From positions 186,001-250,000 of the forward strand of contig JAJQJQ010000037.1 of NCBI GenBank assembly GCA_028622995.1: 64,000 nucleotides of DNA. Direction: 5' to 3'. Numbering within the stretch: the stretch's first letter is position 1; each line of letters opens with the position of its first letter. The position numbers and the translations under genes were made by a program. This document shows, one piece after another, positions 61,561 to 64,000 of the stretch. The notes under the pieces were generated by a model. It was not told the origin of the DNA. It searched no databases and saw only the letters and a program-made list of their open reading frames with translations. Source of the stretch: Panagrolaimus kolymaensis (lineage: Eukaryota; Nematoda; Chromadorea; Rhabditida; Panagrolaimidae).

Positions 61561-64000
61561 GCTTGAGGTCGTTTGTTACCGATAAAAAAGAAAAAACTTT
61601 AACATAAAATAAATATTTAATTTTCAAAATTTTATGGATTCATAAACATATTTAAGAAGCTTTTAAAATGAAAGCCGTTCTGATTTTCTGTAAGCTTGAG
61701 GTCGCTTGTTTCCGATAAAAAAGAAAAAACTTTAACATTAAATTATTTTTTTAATTTTCAAAATTTTATAGATTCATAAACATATTTAAGAAGCTTTTAA
61801 AATGAAAGCCGTTCTGATTTTCTGTTAGCTTGAGGTCGTTTGTTACCGATAAAAAAGAAAAAACTTTAACATAAAATAAATCTTTTAATTTTCAAAATTT
61901 TATAGATTCATAAACATATTTAAGAAGCTTTTAAAATGAAAGCCGTTCTGATTTTCTGTTAGCTTGAGGTCGTTTGTTACCGATAAAAAAGAAAAAACTT
62001 TAACATTAAATTATTTTTTTAATTTTCAAAATTTTATGGTTTCATAAACATATTTAAGAAGCTTTTAAAATGAAAGCCGTTCTGATTTTCTGTAAGCTTG
62101 AGGTCGCCAGTTTCTGATAAAAAAGAAAAAAGTATAACAAAAATAATTTTTTTAATTATCAAAATTTTTATGGATTCATAAACATATTTAAGAAGCTTTT
62201 AAAATGAAAGCCGTTCTGATTTTCTGTAAGCTTGAGGTCGCTTGTTTCCGATAAAAAAGAAAAAACTTTAACATAAAATAAATTTTTTAATTTTCAAAAT
62301 TTTATGGTTTCATAAACATATTTAAGAAGCTTTTGAAAGCCGTTCTGATTTTCTGTAAGCTTGAGGTCGCTTGTTACCGATAAAAAAGAAAAAACTTTAA
62401 CATAAAATAAATTTTTTAATTTTCAAAATTTTATGGTTTCATAAACATATTTAAGAAGCTTTTAAAATGAAAGCCGTTCTGATTTTCTGTAAGCTTGAGG
62501 TCGCCAGTTTCCGATAAAAAAGAAAAAAGTATAACAAAAATAATTTTTTTAATTATCAAAATTTTATGGATTCATAAACATATTTAAGAAGCTTTTGAAA
62601 TGAAAGCCGTTCTGATTTTCTGTTAGCTTGAGGTCGTTTGTTTCCGATAAAAAAGAAAAAACTTTAACATAAAATAAATTTTTTAATTTTCAAAATTTTA
62701 TGGTTTCATAAACATATTTAAGAAGCTTTTAAAATGAAAGCCGTTCTGATTTTCTGTTAGCTTGAGGTCGTTTGTTTCCGATAAAAAAGAAAAAACTTTA
62801 ACATTAAATTATTTTTTTAATTTTCAAAATTTTATGGTTTCATAAACATATTTAAGAAGCTTTTAAAATGAAAGCCGTTCTGATTTTCTGTTAGCTTGAG
62901 GTCGTTTGTTTCCGATAAAAAAGAAAAAACTTTAACATTAAATTATTTTTTTAATTTTCAAAATTTTATGGTTTCATAAACATATTTAAGAAGCTTTTAA
63001 AATGAAAGCCGTTCTGATTTTCTGTAAGCTTGAGGTTGCCAGTTTCTGATAAAAAAGAAAAAAGTATAACAAAAATAATTTTTTTAATTATCAAAATTTT
63101 TATGGATTCATAAACATATTTAAGAAGCTTTTAAAATGAAAGCCGTTCTGATTTTCTGTAAGCTTGAGGTCGCTTGTTTCCGATAAAAAAGAAAAAACTT
63201 TAACATAAAATAAATTTTTTAATTTTCAAAATTTTATGGTTTCATAAACATATTTAAGAAGCTTTTAAAATGAAAGCCGTTCTGATTTTCTGTTAGCTTG
63301 AGGTCGTTTGTTTCCGATAAAAAAGAAAAAACTTTAACATAAAATAAATTTTTTAATTTTCAAAATTTTATGGTTTCATAAACATATTTAAGAAGCTTTT
63401 AAAATGAAAGCCGTTCTGATTTTCTGTTAGCTTGAGGTCGTTTGTTTCCGATAAAAAAGAAAAAACTTTAACATAAAATTATTTTTTTAATTTTCAAAAT
63501 TTTATGGTTTCATAAACATATTTAAGAAGCTTTTAAAATGAAAGCCGTTCTGATTTTCTGTTAGCTTGAGGTCGTTTGTTTCCGATAAAAAAGAAAAAAC
63601 TTTAACATTAAATTATTTTTTTAATTTTCAAAATTTTATGGTTTCATAAACATATTTAAGAAGCTTTTAAAATGAAAGCCGTTCTGATTTTCTGTTAGCT
63701 TGAGGTCGTTTGTTTCCGATAAAAAATAAAAAACTTTAACATTAAATTATTTTTTTAATTTTCAAAATTTTATGGTTTCATAAACATATTTAAGAAGCTT
63801 TTAAAATGAAAGCCGTTCTGATTTTCTGTTAGCTTGAGGTCGTTTGTTTCCGATAAAAAATAAAAAACTTTAACATTAAATTATTTTTTTAATTATCAAA
63901 ATTTTATGGATTCATAAACATATTTAAGAAGCTTTTAAAATGAAAGCCGTTCTGATTTTCTGTTAGCTTGAGGTCGTTTGTTTCCGATAAAAAAGAAAAA

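Larger units (their letters stand above)
52490..64000. repeat. Domain V: ggtttcat satellite variants with type C units
   Basis: From about 52.49 kb, units often carry tatggtttcataaac. The commonest partners are gtcgcttgtttcc, gtcgccagtttcc with aagtataac and ttaattatcaaaa, and gtcgtttgtttcc. Units with an extra T (aagctttgagg) occur only here, near 52.69, 53.52, 53.79, 55.27, 56.74 and 57.28 kb. At 62331 one unit has lost six bases in gcttttgaaagcc. The 701-bp insertion lies inside this domain. No gene is present. Confidence 0.8.
53395..64000. repeat. 134-bp AT-rich satellite array, right part
   Basis: This continues the same satellite in the same orientation and register after the 701-bp insertion. 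The interrupted monomer resumes at aggtcgccagtttcc, so the insertion did not rearrange the array. The array runs off the right edge of the window in mid-monomer, just as it begins mid-monomer at position 1, so its true length is unknown and exceeds 64 kb. No gene or other unrelated sequence is visible in this stretch. Confidence 0.97.

Noticed and set aside
1..64000. CRISPR array
   Set aside because: The repeats are about 134 bp with no unique spacers between short conserved repeats. Every base belongs to the repeating unit, which is typical of satellite DNA.
1..64000. Bacterial iteron origin, riboswitch or terminator series
   Set aside because: T-runs follow A/T-rich sequence without G+C stems, and no gene context exists. 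The scale and higher-order structure fit a eukaryotic satellite.

Overview
The whole window is one block of AT-rich satellite DNA with a single foreign insertion. I see no credible protein-coding gene, tRNA, rRNA, CRISPR array or bacterial-type signal. The repeating unit is about 134 bp (the monomer starting at 4161 is followed by the next at 4295) and roughly 23% G+C by hand count. It is always in the same head-to-tail orientation. About 470-480 monomers fit the window. Tens of kilobases of tandem satellite with higher-order structure point to a eukaryotic centromeric, pericentromeric or other heterochromatic region. An AT-rich arthropod genome is plausible, but I do not recognise the satellite family and cannot name the species.

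Layout by diagnostic variants. Domain I (1 to about 3.0 kb) is heterogeneous and contains a second, divergent monomer class (type C) alternating with the standard one as a 271-bp dimer. Domain II (about 3.0-25.26 kb) is mainly the standard 134-bp monomer, locally amplified as 7-mer units (938/939 bp) and as a 22-mer unit of 2951 bp present in two full copies plus a shortened third. Domain III (about 25.26-46.1 kb) is marked by an 89-bp deletion derivative that forms 223-bp dimers with the standard monomer. It holds further tandem segmental duplications with offsets of about 3.1-3.5 kb, 3302 bp, 1827 bp and 1743 bp, and a 401-bp trimer. Domain IV (about 46.1-52.49 kb) is marked by variants in the cattaac and cagtatccg positions and by a shortened spacer. 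Domain V (about 52.49-64 kb) carries the ggtttcat variant, and type C monomers reappear.

The only non-satellite sequence is 52694-53394, a 701-bp element with near-perfect terminal inverted repeats of about 20 bp beginning CACTCACAG. It is inserted cleanly into one monomer, and the empty site can be read in neighbouring monomers. Its target duplication is AG (2 bp), or TGAG (4 bp) if the boundary is placed differently. It looks like a non-autonomous DNA transposon and contains no intact transposase.

Taken together, a core of recently amplified, homogenised repeats (domains II-IV) sits between flanks (I and V) that share older or more divergent variants. The pattern fits repeated unequal exchange or segmental amplification in blocks of roughly 1-3.5 kb. 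No gene-level system is supported; the interest lies in the repeat architecture and the unclassified transposon.
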